From the NCBI GenBank assembly GCA_034440575.1, contig JAOTOL010001388.1, positions 726,501 to 790,500 on the forward strand: 64,000 bases of DNA, written 5' to 3'. This document shows positions 59,835 to 64,000 of the stretch, in pieces (the first letter of the stretch is position 1; the number at the start of each line of letters is the position of its first letter). The notes beneath the pieces are model-generated. The model was not told the origin of the DNA. It ran no database searches and saw nothing but the letters and a program-made list of their open reading frames with translations. This DNA comes from Imbricaverruca yamaguchii (taxonomy: Eukaryota > Arthropoda > Thecostraca > Neoverrucidae). Both the position numbers and the translations under genes were made by a program.

Positions 59835-61205
59835 GCATGCGACAGCGACACTACTGCCAAGGTACACTCACCCTGATGCGACAGCGACACTACTGCCAAG
59901 GTACACTCACCCTGATGCGACAGCGACACTACTGGCAAGGTACACTCACCCTGATGCGACAGCGACACTACTGCCAAGCTACACTCACCCTGATGCGACA
60001 GCGACACTACTGCCAAGGTACACTCACCCTGATGCGACAGCAACACTATTGCCAAGGTACACTCACCCTGATGCGACAGCAACACTACTGCCAAGCTACA
60101 ATCACCCTGATGCGACAGCGACACTACTGCCAAGGTACACTCACCCTGATGCGACAGCACACTATTGCCAGGTACACTCACCCTGATGCGACAGCGACAC
60201 TACTGCCAAGGTACACTCACCCTGATGCGACAGCGACACTACTGCCAAGGTACACTCACCCTGATGCGACAGCGACACTACTGCCAAGCTACACTCACCC
60301 TGATGCGACAGCGACACTACTGCCAAGGTACATTCACCCTGATGCGACAGCGACACTATTGCCAAGGTACATTCACCCTGATGCGACAGCGACACTATTG
60401 CCAAGGTACATTCACCCTGATGCGACAGCGACACTATTGCCAAGGTACACTCACCCTGATGTGACAGCGACACTACTGCCAAGCTACACTCACCCTGATG
60501 TGACAGCGACACTACTGCCAAGGTACACTCACCCTGATGCGACAGCGACACTACTGCCAAGCTACACTCACCCTGATGCGACAGCGACACTACTGCCAAG
60601 CTACACTCACCCTGATGCGACAGCGACACTACTGCCAAGGTACACTCACCCTGATGCGACAGCAACACTATTGCCAAGGTACATTCACCCTGATGCGACA
60701 GCGACACTATTGCCAAGGTACACTCACCCTGATGTGACAGCGACACTACTGCCAAGCTACACTCACCCTGATGTGACAGCGACACTACTGCCAAGGTACA
60801 CTCATCCTGATGCGACAGCGACACTACTGCCAAGCTACACTCACCCTGATGTGACAGCGACACTACTGCCAAGTTACATTCACCCTGATGCGACAGCGAC
60901 ACTACTGCCAAGATACGCTCACCCTGATGCGACAGCGACACTACTGCCAAGTTACATTCACCCTGATGCGGCAGCGACACTACTGCCAAGTTACATTCAC
61001 CCTGATGCGATACAGTGTGACAGCGACACTACTGCCAAAGTATACTCACACTGATGTGACTAGCGTGCGGCAGCGACACTACTGCCAAGTTACACTCACC
61101 CTGATGTGACAGCGACACTACTGCCAAGTTACACTCACCCTAATGCGACAGCGACACTACTGCTAAGTTACACTCACCCTGATGTGACCAGCGTGAGACA
61201 GCGAC
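59835..61205. repeat. 39-bp minisatellite, longest array in the window
   Basis: About 35 units of TGATGCGACAGCGACACTAC plus TGCCAAGGTACACTCACCC. Variants (GGTACAC, GCTACAC, GTTACATT; GCGAC or GTGAC) recur in blocks such as 60426-60530 and 60720-60815, showing multi-unit duplications. A short unit near 60157 shifts the frame. A 414-codon plus-strand frame and a 275-codon minus-strand frame are artefacts of the unit length. Confidence 0.97.
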
Positions 61206-61937
61206 ACATCTTAAACCATGCAAGGTATCCTCATATTGATGCAATACAGTGGGTCATACCAATCGAAACGACGCCGCCCAAAGTTGCCTGTGGGGAAATC
61301 AATAAACTCGGAAACTTGAACTATTGGAGCGTGCCGATCCGCTTTTCTTCTATTGGACCTCACAAAATGGAGATTCATTGCATGGTTTAATGCTCCTGAG
61401 AATGAAAAAGTGGTCATCAAATGAACGAGAAATGCAATGAGTGGTCACATGGATTGTATTTGTGTGAAGTTCAGTCGCAACTGCATAGATATTGAACTGC
61501 TGTGTATTTTATGTCTAGTTATGGCAGCTTCTGCATAACTACTCACTCAACGCGGAAATATTAAGTCAGATATCTCGCGTAAGCATGCAGCTCAGTTTGG
61601 CCCACCCACTGTTTGACCACTAAGAAAATCACACCCTGATGTAGTCATTGCCACGTTAATGCGTATTCGCAATGAGTTCAAATGCGCATACAATCGTTTG
61701 AATGTCTTGCAACGTACGCTATCAAGTAAATTAGCTGATTTCCAGCCAGAAAAGCAGTAATCTCAAATCATCTCAGACTGTATCATGGGTCAACAATATT
61801 TGGTTTTCCTCCTTGTGCTCATCTGGTGACAAGGCAAATACTGGAATCGGATTTTGATACAGAAGCACCATATGCCATGATGACCCAATTTGTCAAAAAG
61901 ACATTTGAAGACCACACACTCACACTCACACTCACAC
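61206..61937. other. No gene recognised
   Basis: No recognisable content. Confidence 0.4.
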
Positions 61938-62063
<126 letters not shown>

Positions 62064-62099
62064 ACCGGAATTAGTAGGTACACTAGAGTATGTGTGTGT

Positions 62100-62586
62100 G
62101 TGAATGAAATTTGCCAGCCTGCTACCGTGTGGTGATATCGGCTGGCTCCGGTTGAAGAGAAGATGTGTAAGAGAGTGAGTAGCATAGGGTAGGAGGATGA
62201 ATCCGAGGTTGAGGTTTAGTAGAGTCGTCGAGCAGTGGTGAAGTAGCGTTGAGATGGTCTTGGAGAGTAGAGCTGAGGTAGCCCGGATCGATTGAAGACG
62301 TAGAACTGGTGCAGTAGAGTTGTTTGAGAGCCGGAGATGATGAAGTCGAGAGGGGGAGTTAGTCCGGTCGGTGCCACATTGGGGTATGGGGTGTAGTGGG
62401 GGGGGGGGGGGTCGGGTCATCGCCATAGGTGAACATTGCAAGAACATATTTTTGTGTTTTGTTTTTTGTTTTGATTTTTTCTCTTTCCTTTTTGTAACGT
62501 ATCTTTTACTTTTTTCCGTTTTCCTGGTTTTGTTAATTTTCTCTTTCGTTTTTGAACATATCTTTTCTCTTTTTTTCTTTTGTTCT
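62100..62586 (-). mobile_element. 3' untranslated region of the right non-LTR retrotransposon copy
   Basis: Reverse complement of the layout at 1104-1600: A-rich start, CGATGACCCGACC then a C-run, C/T-rich middle and the CACCACACGGTAGCAGGCTG terminal block at 62111-62143. A CACACA run follows. Confidence 0.7.
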
Positions 62587-63868
62587 TCACAATTGTTCCA
62601 TAATGCGTGTAGTCTTGAGAAAGTGGAAGAGGTGTTCGTGTAATGCTGGATGGTCGTCGTTGAGGAGCGTGGTGAGGTTCAGTGGGATGTTGTTCGTTGT
62701 GCAGTAGTTTGTGATATGTTGTCTTTGGTTGTTGTTGTATCTGGTGCAGTATACAAGCATGTGTTTGACTGTGAGTGTGTGGCGGCAAGTAGTGGATTGT
62801 GGTCGTGGTTGATTGCGTAGGAGGTATGAGTGTGTGAGAGCTGTGTGTCCTATGCGTAGTCGCGTTAGTGCATTGTGGTCGTGGTTGACGGCGTAGGAGG
62901 TATGAGTGTGTGAGAGCTGTGTGTCCTATGTGTAGTTGTGTTAGTGTCCGTTCTCTGAGTCTGGTGTTTTGGTTGATGAAGTGACAGTATTCGTGTTTGG
63001 GGTGTATTTCGTGTATCTGTGTTGTTACTGTATCCCATGTTTATTGTATGTGTTTGTTGATGGCCTGTCGTATTGTGGGGTAGTAATCAGATTGTGAGTA
63101 GGGACATTGTGTGAATTGCTGTAGCGTCGTGGCTATGTTTGCTTCTGTGTCTGCGTGTTCGTTGCCGTGTATGTTTGTGTGACTTGGGATCCAAAGAAGT
63201 ATGGCCGTTGTGGTATAGTGAGTTGTTTGTGGATGTGTAGTATTTTGGGTATGAGGGGGTGTTTGTATTTGGTGTGGGGTGTTATGCTCTGTAATGCTGA
63301 TTTTGCGTCTGTGGCTATGATGTTGTGTTCAATTTTGGTGTTGTAGATGGTACAGTATGTCGAGAAGATTGCGAATAATTCAGCTGTGTATGTGGATGCT
63401 GTGTCGTGCAGACGGGCACATAGGATGACCCGCGGCGGCGCTGCGTCGGGGTACAGCACCGCCGCTGTGCCCGTCTGCTGTGTGTGTGATTTGGAGCCGT
63501 CTGTATATATCATGTTGTAGTTGGCGTACTGTGCTGTGAATTGTAGGAATAGTTGTTGTATTTCTGCTTGTGTGTATGTGTTTTTCGGTTTGTCCATGAG
63601 GAAGTGTGTGTTGGGTGTCGGCTGTTTCCACCACGCAATGGGTTGGGGGGGGGGGTGTTGTCGTTGGGAGTGTTATATCTAGTGTGTTGGCGTGTCTATG
63701 TATGCGGCAGCCTATTGTGGTCTGTAGTCGTGAGGAATTCATGAGTTGGTGTCTGCGTGTTGTGCGTAGTTTTAGTGCCTGTGTGCTTGAGTGTTGTTTC
63801 GAGAGTTGTGTTTTGTAGTGGTATCTAAGTAGTGTTTCTGATAAAAAAGGTAACAATTGTTGCATACT
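62587..63868 (-). pseudogene. 3' part of non-LTR retrotransposon ORF2 (RNase H and C-terminal region), right copy
   Basis: It starts after RT (SETLLRYHYKTQ, then RLQTTIGCRIHRHANTLDIT), breaks frame in a G-run at about 63646-63655, then gives a clean RNase H: MIYTDGSKSHTQQTGTAAVL, TYTAELFAIFSTY and IIATDAKSALQS, with the catalytic Asp, Glu and Asp. The C-terminus ends RIMEQL-stop at 62587. A 76-bp tandem duplication (62796-62871, 62872-62947) damages the C-terminal part. The 5' side is truncated against a family C element. Confidence 0.8.
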
Positions 63869-63875
63869 TTAGTAA

Positions 63876-64000
63876 TCAACCCGTCCCGTCTCGGGGGGAG
63901 AAGGGTTCTCCAACCGTCCCCCCCATCAGGTTTTTCGCGGATAGCGGACGAACGGCGCGCGGCAGCGCGCCCAAATTTGGCATACCTTTTCCCACATCAA
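63876..64000. mobile_element. Family C element, copy 5, running off the window
   Basis: TCAACCCGTCCCGTCTCGGG (TTAA mutated to TCAA), then the G-run/C-run hairpin, GGTTTTTCGCGG, the GGCGCGCGGCAGCGCGCC stem-loop and TTTGGCATACC. Its remainder is beyond position 64000. Confidence 0.8.

Noticed and set aside
59810..61054. 414-codon open frame
   Set aside because: It is a 13-residue repeat translated from a 39-bp minisatellite; all three frames are equally open and there is no non-repetitive domain.

Overview
This is a gene-poor stretch of an animal nuclear genome, almost certainly an invertebrate. Every coding sequence I can name belongs to a mobile element, and the rest is satellite-like and microsatellite DNA. 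There is no bacterial gene organisation. A four-to-five-copy TTAGG run near 28.05 kb and the retroelement types fit an arthropod-like genome, but this is weak evidence and I do not name a species. No host gene could be identified with confidence.

Layout. (1) 1-1.6 kb and 62.1-63.9 kb hold two broken copies, on opposite strands, of one non-LTR retrotransposon with an RNase H domain; a third 3' end lies near 25.2 kb. All three share a 3' motif. (2) Several families of short non-autonomous elements bounded by TTAA run through the window: family A (1.94 and 49.95 kb), family B (29.07, 34.35, 39.07 and 56.08 kb), family C (2.96, 8.25, 14.9, 28.9 and 63.9 kb) and D-type ends (56.2 kb). They differ in sequence but share one terminal design: TTAA, a GC-rich end, then a G-run/C-run hairpin. 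One B copy sits inside a C copy and a D-type insert sits inside a B copy. (3) 10.24-14.75 kb is a complete-looking, GC-rich LTR retrotransposon on the minus strand. It has 300-bp LTRs that differ at one base, a 5-bp target duplication, gag, protease, RT, RNase H and integrase, with several one-base frame breaks. (4) 15.34-18.23 kb is a DNA transposon with unusually long (about 650 bp) inverted repeats around a broken gene carrying an SDGGASQYKN...HGKGPCDG signature. (5) LINE fragments lie at 26.65-27.3 kb and 51.7-52.7 kb. (6) About ten minisatellites occur (units 24-40 bp, many a multiple of three, giving spurious long ORFs), plus (GT)n, (AG)n, (AT)n and (CA)n tracts.

How it fits together. 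The window reads as a graveyard of layered insertions, with the TTAA elements as a repeated insertion currency. The most interesting signals are the shared terminal architecture of the TTAA families, the doubled right end of family B, the density of AGGTCA/TGACCT hexamers in otherwise unrelated elements, the long-inverted-repeat transposon, and an unrecognised 154-codon frame at 51.27 kb interrupted by a fold-back insertion that carries its only stop.
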